DNA from: Siderastrea siderea
Lineage: Eukaryota > Cnidaria > Anthozoa > Scleractinia > Rhizangiidae
Assembly (NCBI GenBank): GCA_964030785.1
Contig: OZ034967.1
Coordinates: forward strand, 62,697,712 to 62,761,711
Length of the DNA stretch: 64,000 nt
Reading direction: 5' to 3'
Of this stretch, positions 25,701 through 40,700 are shown in pieces. The position numbers and the translations under genes were made by a program. Within the stretch, counting starts at the first letter, position 1; every line of letters begins with the position of its first letter. The notes beneath the pieces are model-generated. The model made no database searches and was not told where the DNA came from. It saw only the letters and a list, made by a program, of their open reading frames with translations.

Positions 25701-28700
25701 TCAGCATCTACTGCGATAGGTAAAGGAAACATTTTTTAACTTCTCGGTACAGTTTTTGAGGCCACTTTACTCACCTTGTCGGGTAGATTCCTTTCTGACT
25801 CCGTCCACACTTCTCTTAAATGTTGAGGAGATTTGTCGATCATGCTTGAAAACCCGTTTTTTTGTCTTTTTGAGAATACGGTGTCTTTATAAATGCTAAC
25901 TTCGCACTAATTTTCTCCACAGATGTTAACTCTTTTAGCCACCAAAGTTCTTTCAAAGTTCTTTCAACTTTTGTCGTTAACGGCTAAAAATCAGCTTTGC
26001 ATATAACAGTTTATGTAATTTTTTTTATCTTATTTTCGCCGTTAATGAAGGGCTGAATCGTGTTTGTATATATCAGTATATAGAACTTCGAATCAAATTT
26101 ATGGCCGAAAATTTCTTATATATAGAGATTTTTATTAGCGAAATTTTTCATTATAACAACACCCTCCGTCCGTTCACACAGTGAACGGTTCTGATTTCCC
26201 GTGTTTCAAGCCAGGGGAACTGAAGTTCAGCACGATTAATGTTATTGTATCTCACTCATCATACAGTTGACCCTTCCTGAGCGACCACCCATCTTAAGCC
26301 ACACTTGCCCTTGATACAGAATTTCTCTTTTCCAATCACAACATTTAAGGCATCTCAATGGCGGCCATCGTAGGTTCCTGGTATTTTGGTTTGCCGTCTG
26401 TGAGAGATTCGACGATATTCAAGATGGCAGCTTCGTGATATCGTGTGGTCTTTCGTATAACAGTGATGGGGAACTGGTGGTTGACGGAAAATGTTTACCG
26501 TAATTTCATATTGTGGTTGGGGGTACTGCTCCAATTTCTTATAATTTTTTCTATCGCTGAGAGGTATCAAAACGAATTGCTGGTCGGTTTGGTCGGTTTG
26601 TCGAACGTGTTCTATTTTTGAAACTTTTATCTTAAATCTGGTGCACTTTTTGTTTGGAATACTTTCACTCATCTGGGAGCTGTTGGAAAAGGACCGCCCG
26701 AGCAGGAGACAAGTGAGCAGAGTGGAATTCGCCCGACTAAGAAGAATACGAAGAACCAGTACTGGCTGGAAAAGAAGCGACCTCACCACCGCAGTATTTG
26801 TCGAAACTTGTTTTAAATGTCGAGCAGAAAATGCCACATGTCTCTTGAAAAGACGGTTTTTCCGAAAACCTTCGGGCGTAAATGAGTTAAGACAGACGGC
26901 CAGCTACTGTCTCTGTTCCTACTACGTCACTGGATGATCAAAGCACCAAGAACGGCTAAAAATGTTGACATTTCAGTGACCCAGCGGCATTATTATCTCA
27001 AATCAAACAGAACACATTTAGCAGACACATTCCAGTCAAAGTTTCTTGTGAAAATGATGTAAGTTCAAAGGCAAATGTTAATGAAATTCCTTGTAGCAGA
27101 TGGAGTCTAAATAGAGTTGAATGTTAACTTCGTGTTTTCTATTCACGATAAAAAAACATTGTTTGCCGTTTTTTCTCAAAATGGAAAAATAGTCCTCCGT
27201 GTCTCTCGCTGGCGAGAGACTAAATCTCAAGGCTACCGCTCACTTTTATTTTCAATGAACAATCATGAGGATTTCAACTACAGACTTTTAAAAGTTTTTA
27301 AACCACCATGTATACCATCGTATACAGTGCCACAGAAAGATACTCCTTAGTGGCTTTCCTTTGAATGTTCACGCTTTAAGATTGCATCTCTAGACTCAAA
27401 AGCTAGAACCACGGGAAACTGAGAACCACAGGAAAGTACTGCTCAGTAGCTTTCATTTGAATGATCACACTTTAGGATTTCATCCGCGGACTCAGAAGTC
27501 AAAAGTTAGAACCACCTTGTACTGCATAATACACAACATCACAGGAAAGTACTGCTCAGTAGCTTTCATTTGAATGGTCACACTTTAGGATGTCATCCGC
27601 GGACTCAGAAGTCAGAAGTCAGAACCACCTTGTACAGCATAATAACCTTGCATACGGTGAAATTTGAATTAACCAATCAGCATTCAGTAGGCGGGAAAAA
27701 CTGTGGTGTCCTGACGTCATGCAGATTTTGTGCTCTTCGCTTCGATTTCTGCGTGATCAGCGAAGTTTATACTGTGGAGATGCGGTTTTATTTCAGCGTT
27801 TTCTTCAAATTAACCGCTTGCCTTACTTCAATTTATTAAAGTCACAACTGTTTGCAATTATATGGGCTGGATGAGCAACCAGAATCGATTCAAGACTTTT
27901 TTCTGCGGCGGGAGACATCGCTAACTGGACTTGAATGCGAAGGAGGCTATAAAGGTTTTCCTCTTGTCCTACTGAATATCAATTTTCACAAGAAACTTCA
28001 CATCCCTTTCACTCTCCTTGGCATCGTTTATCATATGGCTGTCTGCTAACTGAGCAGTTCTGAGTAGCGACGGGTACAATCCGTCTTCTGTCCTTGTAAA
28101 GATCTTCGGTCACTTCATACTTGTTTTCATCGTGTACTTCATGTCTGGTTTTAATTCACACCAACTTCCAACTTCCAGCTATGATTGCCTGCTGTCAACG
28201 AGATTGGTCTTATCGGTGAGGGAAAAATGTTCCCGTTCATCAGATCAGAGATACATCTTGAATGTTTGACAAATTTGATCTACAGTCGTTGTATGGTTGC
28301 ACTACACAGCTCATGCTTCAATTTGGAAAGAGGCAAGTTTGTATAATTTTCCACATACTCGGAGACGAACGAAAAGGCCTTTTTGAAATTTGGACCTTCC
28401 TTGTGTCATCGTAACAGCAAAAGGCTCGTGGTAAAAAGCTGCAGAAAATTTACTTTTCTTCTCGAAAGTCAAAACTCACCTCAAATTCAGGCCAAGCAAA
28501 ACAAAGAAAACATGCGGACCGCCAAGGAAACGACACTTTCGCTTGCTTTATTCACCAAGAAAAGTCAAAATAATTATTACCTAGCCCGTCTTTATAAGTG
28601 GGTGATTAACTTGACGAACTTGATTGGAACGGTAATTGCAGGAACAAAATTTATTTAGTCAAATATTGATATGCTTATTTTTTCTCGCTTCAATTTCCAC

Positions 28701-31700
28701 TCCAGACAAGGTATCCTTCAAAACGTGAAATCAATCGACTTTTACAGACAGAGAGCAAAGAGAGGCAAATGTGTAATTTCTCACGAAATTTCAAGAAGAT
28801 TTAAATTGTTATAATTAAAAGGAACAAATTTAAGAACTATTCTAGGATTCAGGCAGGAGGAGTTTATTCAAAAAGGAGAAGTGAAAGTAATTTTAAAAGA
28901 GCAAAATGCAGGTCAAGCGGTCCTGCATCAGTCCGCAGTACCGAAAGAGATTTGGAATTATAAAACTTTGCGTTACGTCGGATTCGTTGCAAAAAAGAAG
29001 AACCGATAATCACAGGCGACTTTAAGAGATGAAGTTGTTCTTCAGAAACCAATTTAAAAATTTATGATCCGGCTGTTTAGTACAAGCTTATTTCTTGGGT
29101 GGTAGTTGCATTATTAAAGCTATGTAAACGTGCCTTTAGAAACTTGGGTGGCTTAAATCAGAAAATTTGAGTGTGATAACTTTTTCTTTCTCAACAAGCA
29201 CTCGTAACGCCATTCAACTTGTAACGATGCTAATGTCACTTCAACTTCTGTTTTGTAGATCATACAAAACCGCTAAAAGTCTTACTGGAATTATCTGTTT
29301 TGTAGCTCTCATGATGACGTTGTTGTTTCTCCGAATCTGATCCCAGTGGGGCCCGCTGGAAGTAGAGCAGCTCCCGTCAACTCTTCTGATATAAGGAATA
29401 AATTCTGGTGTAATATTACGGTTTTAGACGGTTTTAGTCGTCGTCTTGTCACGCTTCTTACCCTTTAAACAATGCACACTTTTAATCCAACACAAGCCAC
29501 ACAAAACGCAAACGCTAGCAGCTTCGATCTTCGTACTAATTTTTACCTTTCTTGCAAGCGCAACAATACAATACTATTGGAAAATACCCTGCCTTTGAAT
29601 GGATCGAGAACCCTATATAGCTTCAGTCGCTATAAACTCTTGCTTTTTCTTACATACACAAAATACTGGGGTTTCCTCTGTTTTCAGTCGTAGCATTCTG
29701 AACCGTAACCGAGAACACTGACAGGACACCACGGTTTTGACTGCCGCTCGTATCGCGGGCGCAGTTTCCGTATGCAAGGAAACAGCACCACAAGAAAGTA
29801 CTGCTCAGTAGCTTTCATTTGAGTGATCACACTTTAGGATTTCATCCGCGGCTCAGAAGTCAAAAGTTAGAACCACCTTGTACTGCATAATAAACAACAT
29901 CACAGGAAAGTACTGCTCAGTAGCTTTCATTTGAATCGTCACACTCCAGGATGTCATCCGCGGACTCAGAAGTCAGAAGTTAAAACCACCTTGTACAGCA
30001 TAATAAACAGCACCACAAGTAAGGACTGCTCAGTAGCTTACATTTGAGTGATCACATCCACATACACACATTAGAGATTTCATCTTCAGAGGCCGCGGTT
30101 ACTTGGTTGTCTTTAGCTTTTGACCATAAAAAGCAATATTATTGGGAATGACATTTATAACAAGATAATGGGCGTGAAAACATTTTTCTCTCTTTTTTCT
30201 TTTCGAAACTTATAGACCGTCTGTTTTTAATTTTCTGATAAACACAAAATTTAATTAAGCTTTTTATCTAACTATCTTTGGAATGTTGCCTTTGTTTTCG
30301 CCAGTTTCACCTTTGTTCTTCTAAACTCGATTCTTTAACCGTGATATTTTTTAACTTTTGCGTCTGTGTATGTAATCCCAAAGTGTGACCATTCGAATGG
30401 AAGCTTTTGCGCTTTACGTTTCTTTGGTAGTTTAGATTGTTCTCATTCTATTATCACCAAAAAATCAGTGTGATTTTCACTATTCCATACCGTTTTCCAA
30501 AAACATAAATTGTTTAAGCTCGGCTCTAAATGATTTTTTTTAGCTCTTCTACACGGCTGGATTTATTTTCTTTATAAACTTGCGCATAACGTTACCCAAG
30601 AGTGCTGTTTCGCGATGACATGGTTTCATTGCGCCGTGGATGACTTCGGAGAAAGAATGGGAACGAGCATGGCGCGGTAGCGCTTCTGCACTACCTTTTG
30701 CACACGTATTGCGTGCCTATATTTTTTGCAGCCTCTAGTGTCGCGCTCGACTACCCTTAAAGGGGAAGGTTACTCCAGAAACGTTGTATTTTTTGGAATC
30801 GCCAATAAAAAGATAACACTGAAAAGCGAGTCCACGTTACCCGACCGCTGGTCTCGTTGTACGATTTGACGTCACGGACAAGCGGCCAGGCTGCTAAGTA
30901 CGATTCAAAATGGTGGCGCGCAGTGTTGAATTTTGGCCCTCTTTAGAGAGGAATTTCAGTGGGATCGGATGTACTTTAGAAACTAAAACCACGGTCAGTT
31001 ACTCACTTTACTGTTATCTTTTTATTGGCGATTTCAAAAATACGCCTTCGCTGGAGTCAATTACCATTCCTTAAGAACAAAAATCTCTTTACGTTTCAGG
31101 TGCAATTTACGCCGAATATCCATTGTTTTGGGACTGTTACAACGACTACTTCTTAGCATACAAATTTGCAAGAGCGTAAGTTTCATTTTCGTATAAATCT
31201 ATCCTGATGGGATGGGAGGGTCGTGGGGGTGGTCACTGAGAAATCGCGTTTCATTGGCCAGTCCTGGAAACTGTTTATTAAAACTCCTGAAGGTGTTGCA
31301 AACCCGAAAAACTTCTGCACAACAGAGACGTTTTTTGGACCAGAAAAAATTCTGCACTGCAGAAAATTTTATCCTGGCCCGAAAGGCCATATGAGGCTGA
31401 CTTTGGAGAGGAAGGTGTGTTGTCTATGACGGAGAGAGGGGTGGTGTGAGGCTTTTTTTCTGGAGGGAGGGGTGGTGGGCTAAGGCTATTTATAAAAAGG
31501 GGATGACGTCAGGCTGTTTCTGGAGAGGGAGGCGTTCCAAGTTTAATTGAAGAGAGCGATGGTGTGGAGCTCTCTCTGGAAGAAGGGGGGAGGGGGTGAG
31601 GCAGATGATCTTGGTATGTTTCTTTTGAGTTTGTTTGGTGGTTGTTCTGTTAGGCAGAGTTCAGAAGGGTGGTGTGAACTTCTGTGGGGGAGGGGTGGGG

Positions 31701-34700
31701 AAAATTTGTAATTTTGCTGACAGCATCTTCGTGAACAGTTAGAACAGTCATGATAAAGGAGGCAGTTTAGCTACACTCTTTGTTTTACCCATAATGATAC
31801 ACTTGCTGGGTGAACTGAACCGTTGCTAAAAATTCAATCGTGTACGTGCTTCTGCGTGGACATAGGATGTTTGGACTGCATTTATGTCATGTGTCTTACT
31901 TCCTTGCACGTCTGCGTGTTAGAGTTTTTGCCAAGAATTTAAGTTCAGCCGTGCAACAGAACAACTGGGTCGGAAATGCTTATCGCTATCTGGTCACCGG
32001 TATTTTGCCAGAAATTTAACAAAGTTTAGATCATCATCTTTTGATGGTGAAGCTGACTTGTAAAAAAATGCTGACAGTCTTTAAACTTGTGGATCCATGT
32101 TTTGGTTGCAGTTTAATGAGACAGAAGCGAGAGAATGACAGTGAGTTCATGTCATTTGTTCATAGCCTGAGGGGTTCTCATCGACCACAGCTGGATGCTC
32201 TGCTATTAAAACCTGTACGTATCGCCTGTTACCGTTTACGGTCATGTTAGCTAATGAGGCTATTCGATGTTGAAAAATGCTGAGTTAACGCGCTGATTCT
32301 CTTAGATAGTTCAGTTTTGTGGTTTTAAGATGTCTTACGGGAGATGGGTGAGTAGTGAAGTCCAATTTATTTTCCTCATTTCATGTACAGCATTGTCAAT
32401 CATTTCGTATGAAGTGGCTGTGATAACATTATAGTTGAACTTGTTGAGTCAGCTTATCTAATCTATACAGATTCGAATTCCCTTATTTTTTACCAGTATA
32501 ATTGTACCGTTAGGGCTTGTGTTACGATTGCGAAATACGATACTATATTGAAAGAGAAGGAAACCTCAGAATTATTGACTGTTTAGCAAGGGCTTGAAAT
32601 AGACAAAGATTGTGAACATCCTTAAAGTGGTAGAGACGTTAACTTTTGGCTACAGGAAATTAAGTACAGCACAAAGACGGGATGTAATAAAACAGTCAAG
32701 AGAAAAGATATATGTAGTTAAAGCTGCGCATTGTGCTAGAAAACCAATATTTAGGCGGTACGCCAAAGTGAATTCGTGGTCAATCTTTTGACGCAAAAAT
32801 GTTACAAAACGAGATCCAGTCCTACTATATTTCCGCAGTGAAGTACTAAGGTCAATTTTTCGCTAGTTTTCCTGATCACGTACATGATACTTATCTTAAG
32901 TGCACGATATATTTCACCTTATCTTCAGTGTAATTAAATTTTTTATTGACCCTTTTCCAACACAACTTCACAGTTCAGCTGGCACAGAAACTCACTGATA
33001 TCGCGAAGGTCATGGCTTCAGTTCCCTTAGCAACCAGAAGTTTGGGGTCTCCTTGTAGCTTCTACATTTCTCAGAGTGCGACATGTATTTCTAGGGCCAC
33101 TTGACAAAGAGGAGAAATGTTTGAGCAGTTGGCAGTTGTTAAAAATTTATCTCTGTGTAAGGCGTGAAACAGAGAATTTCATTTTCAACTTCCAAAGGCA
33201 CACCGTTCTCTTGTATGACATTATTATGTTCTAATCCACAATAAACCACAATACTCTTACATGATCTTTATCAACTTTTAATCTACTTTTTATTCTCTTA
33301 TATTGAATTCTTGTACTGAATTACTGATATGAAGTGCCAGAATGTGAATACTGTAAACATTTAGAGGAAAAATGTGTTTATGTAGAGCATTGCCGAAAAC
33401 AAAGAGGAGAGGCTTTTGAATGCAATACCGGAGTATTATCATGTCTCCATTGCAAGGTTGTTTCCTATTACGGTCATTTTTTACCCGTCACAGTTCAGTT
33501 GGCAACGTCTTGACCTGGGAGAGGACATGTTTCTTGTTTATCCCTGATAACGTTTATCCCTGTAAATTTTAAAATCTCACTACATGTCAACTTACTTCAA
33601 ACGATCTTCTTGTTCATTAGAAAAAAGCCATTCAATTCAGCCGTTAATTTAAACGGCGGTATGGAAGAGATTATTTTCACATCAATCAAATCCGTCATAG
33701 TCAGGAGCTGTCATAGTTCATAATTTGCCCACTCAAACTTACAATTGTCTTTCCATAACTGGATGCAATCGTGAATTTAGTCCTTAAATGGCATACAGGG
33801 CCTCGCTTTACAGTTTTAAAAATATCGTTTGAGATAAATCGGTTTGACCCGAGGAAAAGATTAAAATCTATCACGTCAATACAGATTAGTGATGCGGTTC
33901 GGAGCTTGTCTTATGAGGCAATTTTAATCAATTTTTACATGTTAAATTCATTAGACCGAGAAACTGTGTAATAGTTTCGAACGTTATACATCGCAAACAA
34001 TATGTTGGATAGACAAAAGCTGTTGAAAAGAAATTATTGTTTATAAGTGTTTTTCATTTTCTGAAACCGACCTTTTTCGACCTCCTACCAACGTTCCGCG
34101 CAAACGGTCATGTTGTGGTACTGAAATATGCTGTTTACTAAATCTGTGTGATGTTATTTTTGCCGCAACACCATATCAGATCTTCAAGCATGCTTGTGGT
34201 TGTTCACGTTGTCATGGGACTTGGTTTTGCTTATCTGTGGAGTAAATCTGCATTAGAAAACAGCAGTTAATGGTTGATTAAAACATTGTTTTACTAGGGA
34301 AACATTGATTACTCGGGCCGTTTGAAGTTGGTATTAATTATAACGGTTCTATTAATAACTGCGTTAAATTGTATTGTATTGTTTCCTATTTTAATTTTGA
34401 CCGAATTTTTGGCAACATCAGTACATTGCTGGAATACCCGTACGGGTACACCACTGCCGATTAGAAAAAAAAATTTGAAAATAGACGTTGCCACTTGCGT
34501 TCGTTCATGTAATGCCTTCGGTTAAGTTGATAAAGCACAAAGTAGAACATTGACGGTTTCTTTGTAACTGAAAAACAAAAAGTACAACAGAAAATCACTG
34601 CTCGGCAACTTTGACTTAAAATTATCACAATTTAGATTTTTTGTGAGTATAGTCACATAACGGCCCAAAACTTGGGTATGATTGGTAGGTGAACTTTTGA

Positions 34701-37700
34701 CTGGACAACGGGGTATTTTAATTTTGAAAGTTTAAGTTCTTAAGAGGAAAGCTTTCTAAAATATTTCCCAATGTAACAGTGATTGCTTGAATGACAACCT
34801 CTCTATGTTGTGATCATTTTACCAGAACTTTGCGTCCTTTTTTCTGTCTAATAAGAAGTCCTTCCTAGTTCTTTAGAAGTTGATATCTAGCTATTTATCG
34901 TTTCACACAACAGGGCAAGCGGCATTAGTCTTAAAAATAGGCTTGTTCAAGTTAGCAAAATGAAAAAAGTCAAGTTGTTGATGAATGAGGACGGCCGTTC
35001 TTCTTCATGTCATGCCCAGAAACGGCACGCGTGAAAACTGGCGGGAAGATCGTGGTCACGTGGCTATTCATGATTTTTGCGACGTGAAAGTCGTAATGCG
35101 ATGCTGATCGCTATAATATACGAGAATAATTGGTCAATTTGCGACCTTTCAAGTCTAATGATCGGATGTGGCGAAAATATTTCCCGCGAACTTTTAACTG
35201 AGACGTGCGAAAATTTTTAGTTGGCTCTTTGAGGTGTTTTCAATGAATTTCTCTGTTATTCTCTGGAACCTTCCCAAACCTTTCTTCTTGCGAAAGAAAG
35301 GCATTTCTTTCAAAATCGTCTGTTGTGGGGTGTGAATTGAGCAGGCGCTAAATGACGGAAATCCGTGTACGAGACTAAAGCACGTGTGTCTATTAAACCT
35401 GAGATTGGGTGTTCATCGTTCCAGTAATATTTTATTTATATTGCTTATAGACTTAAGGAATTTCCGACTCGATTGTCAACTTTTCCTCAACGGATGCTAG
35501 ATGTGCTAAAAATACGTAAGGCAGTGTTTGTGGCTCCTTTCTACAGGCGATAGAAATTCGTAAACATATCGTCATCACAAAATTGACCGCAATAAATTGT
35601 TGTCGTGTTTTTAGGATTAAGAATCTTGTAGAATGTTTGTTTTTCATAAGAAAGTCCATTGCGACAATACCGTTGATTTTTCTGTATGTTTAGTTTCTCA
35701 AACTTCAGTTACATCTCGCGCAAATGTCCGGGACAATGTTGGCGCCTCAGGCGACTAGAGTTTTGTCAAATTATGAGATATTTTTCGGGTTCGCTTTTTC
35801 ATGCTACCGCCTATGTGATTACTGGTTATTGTTGGGGAAGGAAATTCAACTATCCTTCTGTAAATGCCTTAAAACCTGACTTGCCCAATGATTTTGTGGG
35901 CATCTGTTTTAATTTTGTATGTGGGTGGTAACGTAATTTCCCTCGTACCGAAAAAAGGGGCGAATATATGTGTTAACACAAAGTACATGTAGATGTCACA
36001 CCGAAACACAATTTGCCTTTCGAATATGCTGGGACGTTGTCGATAGAGGCTGTCGTTGACTGCTGCTCATATTTTTGAAAGTTTTGTTTGGACTGGAGCA
36101 TTTACGTGCGAAGAATTCAATCCTGTTCTTATTGGTGGAGAGATTTTTAGATATCGTTTGTGACTTTCGCTGTCAGTAGTGGCTCTTTCATAAGTAGTAT
36201 TCGCTTACATTTTTACGTCGCGGTTTTGACAATGGACAGTCGTTGATTCTTGTAGTCTAAATACTGAATTTCCGCAAACAGGTTGCTAAAAATACTTTCC
36301 ACAAACTCAATTTTGCTGGCGGAGTAACATCTAATTTCTTTCGTTGAGACAGACGGATGACACAGATGACAAGAATTAGGGAAGTCATGAACTGTTTGAT
36401 GTGCCACAAATTCTCAGAACTATTTTAGATATGACTGAATAACATTTAGTTAGGAGAATTGATATTTCGATGGTTGAGCCAATTCAGTTAAGCATGGCTG
36501 TTGTCAGATTTCTGACACAACACAGTCTCTCAAGATAATTTTATTTTCAACAAACTTTCTTTCACTGTAGCTTCTTCAATGTGCTTGAGGAGGGATAGCT
36601 TCTTCAAATCCAATCTTGCCTTCAATCTGAGGCCTAAGCTCGCTTCTTTTCCCCAGCATATGCTGTTTGTTGCTTGTTTTTCTTTCGTACTCAATTTGTA
36701 AGTAAAAATCTGTCACATGAGCGCTTGTCAAAGACGTTATCTGATACGAGATATTCGACCTGTCACACGCTCATAACACCATCTCTAAAACAGACCGCGC
36801 TGCCTCAATATCCGATAAATATTCCACGATTTCCTTATTTCTGGCGACTTAGATGTCTCCACAGCGAAGAAGACGATTCAGCAAGTTTCGAAGCAGAATA
36901 CGAAAGAGTTTTCGAGCCGCTAAAAGGTGGAAAAGTTCGTTTAGAGTGCGTAGAAGAAGCTCAACATTTCGGGTAAGGCGCATAGTTGCTCAATATTATA
37001 ATTATTTACGGTCGGTTTTGCGATCAGTTGCTATTCATGTGTGATTTAAGAGTTTGATTTTCGAACCTTTCAACATAAATTTGCTAGATTTAAATCCTGA
37101 CTTAAGGTTTTTCCCCAATTAGGGTTATTCTCTGTTTCGAGTTTCAACGGCGCGACACGTGAAAAATGTGTTCTTGTCCGTCAAAGACAACTTAACGAAT
37201 CGTAATACTCAAGTGAATTCTTAAACTTTAAATCCTTTGACCTCTACTCTGTTATTTTTTGCGATGAAAAAATTTCTCTAAAACTATTTTGATGTTACTC
37301 ATTTTGGTGATATCTGCATAAACTACATGAAATGGACCGACATTTCCGGTCCAGGAAATACCAGGAATATTGCAATTTATTTCCTTACATGTCGTGTATG
37401 AATTCGCTGTTTGTCGGGCAGAAAACCAATATTTGTCAGGTCTGTAGCGTTCAAGACATGTTTTTTCTCAATAATAGTCGTTTGTTTGTAATGAAAACAG
37501 AACAGCAATAACTACTTTTGTAATAAGACGCCAACAGGCAGGGTGCTTTAAATTAATTCTGTGTATCTCAATTTTAAATTCCTTTTTCACACCTCTTGTA
37601 ATTATTTATTCTTTACCAGGTCTTAAATTTCTTATCAATTTTGATTTAGGCAATTTTCAAGTAATTGCTTCCGAATATGTTGTTCCAAATTCATATTCTG

Positions 37701-40700
37701 TATGTAAATTTTACTCCTGCCTTCTTTCCACCAGAATCACCCTTAAAAAAGTTAAACATTCATACAAAGTCGTAACCAGTGGCGGTGCTTGGACGTCGCT
37801 GGCTTGTTATTTCAAAGCATTGCCGAAGTATCGGTGAATTCATGGCCAGAGCTGTTTGAATAAAACTTTCTTTCAGTTGCACTTTTTATTTTATCCCTTA
37901 AATTAACAGCGACAACAACAACAAGAACAACAGAAAATAAAATATATTGGCACGTATTCACGGGTCTCGCGTAAGGTCATGTGTCCTTGAAATAAGAATC
38001 TGTTTGCGTAGGCGTTCACATTGGATTTGTAGATAATTGGATCCACTTGTTAGAATAGCACTACATGAGGTGTCTCCTAAGAAACTCAATGAGCCGCCGA
38101 AGGTCAACGACGTCAAGAACACGCACTTTCTTTGCTCCTTCTCTTTTACATTTTCCTGCCTTGCGTTCCCGTCCGCGCACTTGCCGAATGAGTTTTGCCT
38201 TATAATAAACTCTCGGGGGAGAGGAGGGGAAGTATCCTTCTACGTTGAATTCGCTACCCTCCCCTCCCCGTACCAGGCCAGACGGGTGTCTTACTTGATG
38301 CTATGGTGTTGACCAGAAAACAACCAAGCCCTGGTTGTTCAAAGCAGGATTAAGCTAACCCAAGATTAGTGTCATTCTTCTAGGATCTTAAATTAAGTCT
38401 TAAAACCAAGCGATGAGGATTCCTGTAAATTCCATTCCCCCTTTGTTTTGACTTGAGTTGCTTTCAAACGACAAGCTAAAATTAGCTGTGAAAACGTTTT
38501 TCAACAAGAGAAACAGGAACCTTGGTTAACTTGTAATCCCGGTTTAGCCTTAACTAGATTTCGAACAACCGAACCCGGGCATTATGATTGTGAAGAACAA
38601 AGGAAAATGGTGAACGAGGAAGAAATGATGGGAGGACTGGAAGACGGGGTCCCCGCAATATGTTTACTTCGCGCACCGTTTCAAGAAATAAACCATAAAA
38701 ATGTACATAGAAAATAATAAAAACAATAATAACGAACTGCCTGCCCGTCTATCGGCATGAATCGCCATTTCGCTGGCTAAGTACAGAACGTCTTAATAAT
38801 GAATGTTAAAAAAAAAATGCCTGAAATGGGAACACGTCCCTATAAAACGGCTTCCACAGTAGACGTTTTTCATCTCCTTGGACTGAGCACTCTAGATTGC
38901 AAAACAGGTCCTTTTTTCTCTTATAACTCGCGGAGGGACGTTCGAATGATTAAAAACGTAGATACCCGCGAGGTGAGAAGAGCTGAAAGCGTGGTTTGTT
39001 GCGTGCGAGACTCGCACCACTGGCCGGAGCAACTCACGCAAAAAAGGGAATGTTTTGCAGTCTATGGTCACACTTACGTGCGCTCTAGGAAAGCGCGCGA
39101 GAAAAACCCTGTACCCATGGCAGTGTTGTTGCGTTAGGTGCGCGTTTTCCCGCGGTTTTTGTTACGAGTGCTGATTGGTCCATTTGTTTGTGTTTGATGT
39201 TTTTGGCAGATGGGATCACATTCGGTCTTGTAACGGTCACTAGAAATCCGATAGAAAACCGCTCTGTTTGTCAAACCGGCTGGAGAGAAGGAGTTTGTTA
39301 ATCAGTTTTATTGTTTCAGGTTCAACATGTGGTTGAGTGTGAACGCATTTTGTCCAATCTGCTGGAGAAGACACCTGAGACTCATCGTGATTACAGTGAG
39401 CTGGGCAAGGCGGTCTCTGAATTCAAGCAGGTAAGACATTTCAGATAAATGAAGCATAATAATATATAGACTTAGCCAAGCCTAAAAGCGGAGCCCCCCC
39501 CCCCCCCCTTTTTTTTTTGCTGGCACTTATTAATTTGTGAAAATACTCTCATTCAAGTCGTTAAATTAAAAAAAAAAAAAGAAAGAAAGAAAAGAAAAGA
39601 ATAGAAAAGAAAAGAAAAAAAGGAAAAAATTCATGTCCTTGCTGAACCCGGCTCGACGGAGTCATAAGCCGGCGTTTAGTCCACTGGGCCATGAGCGTTT
39701 ATTGTTACCCTCCGATGTTAATTTTACTACTTATTTCTTTCTTCGTGACAAGCTGCCTATCAACATGAAAATGCTGGTGTTTTTCCTGGCAAAATGTGTT
39801 CGGACCGCCGTAAAAACCATGGTTGTGGGCAGAAAAAAAACCAAAAAGCACTAGCTCTGCTATATTTGGCGTCGAAACCGCTGCGAAAAGCTGCGAACTC
39901 AAGCGGTGCGCCGACCGAGTTCGCAACAGAACCGACAAGGCAAATTTGAACTTTTGGCCTGAACTTTATCGCCTAATTTTTTTCTCCTAAATTGAACTTT
40001 TCGCCTTCCACCAAAAAGACAACTGAGTATTCTTTTGAACTTTTTGTTTTCCATTAACAAATTTGTTTTTGACTTTTGTTGTCTTTGCTTGTTTTGCTAC
40101 AACGCGGGTTAACATGCGATTTCGCGCCAAAAACACGGGATTCAGCACAGGGTTATATCCAGTGTATGCCACTTCAGATTGGTGACCCTGTGGTGCGGAC
40201 GGACGGACGGACGGACGGACGGACGGACGGTCACGTGACTATTACGTCACTACCAAAATTTCTTGGCTTGATAGGTTACCAAATTTCGCGGGCTCCGCTA
40301 TAACTAATACACACTAGGAAATAACTCACTCTTTTATAATCTTTTTGGACATCTTTTTTATCTGGGTAGTTTTGTGCAGTCAAATAAATTAAGGGTTGAT
40401 TTCTAAAGAAACTATGATGCTGCGTCGACGGGGAAGTGAAACGCAAAAATTCAGATTTGCAGGAGCTACGTTACGGATAATGCATCCCAATTTTTTCAAG
40501 TTTGTCATTCGTAATCCGTCTTAATCTCCTTCAGTCGTAACCATCCTTGGTTATTTTTAGTTTTGGTTTATTATTACTTCTTTGGTGTTTTTCTACCTTA
40601 GGAAACTATTATTTCGAGGTTTCCTTTAATGGGAAAGTAATTTTTCAGATCAGAAAAATGAAAGAAAATACCGTAACATAGCTCCTTCAACAAGGGAGTT

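Larger units (their letters stand above)
25720..31099. other. Intron 5 (5.4 kb)
   Basis: Contains a minisatellite array split by a 2.1-kb TIR element (27335-30090), an inverted minisatellite fragment near 30380-30415 and a TTAA element that ends just before the acceptor. A 160-codon minus-strand frame at 26355-26837 has no recognisable domain. Confidence 0.5.
32215..39319. other. Intron 7 (7.1 kb)
   Basis: Contains a degenerate minisatellite unit near 34560-34660, an Arg-rich open cassette candidate at 36853-36972 and a MITE at 38328-38580. Otherwise AT-rich and non-coding. Confidence 0.5.

Noticed and set aside
26355..26837. 160-codon minus-strand frame in intron 5
   Set aside because: Long but without recognisable domain, start context or splice partners; overlaps other open frames, so chance is likely.
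39635..39705. tRNA-like stretch on the minus strand (A-box-like TGGCCCAGTGGACTAA, B-box-like GGGTTCAGCAAG)
   Set aside because: The anticodon and T arms do not pair properly and no acceptor stem is seen; at most a decayed SINE head.
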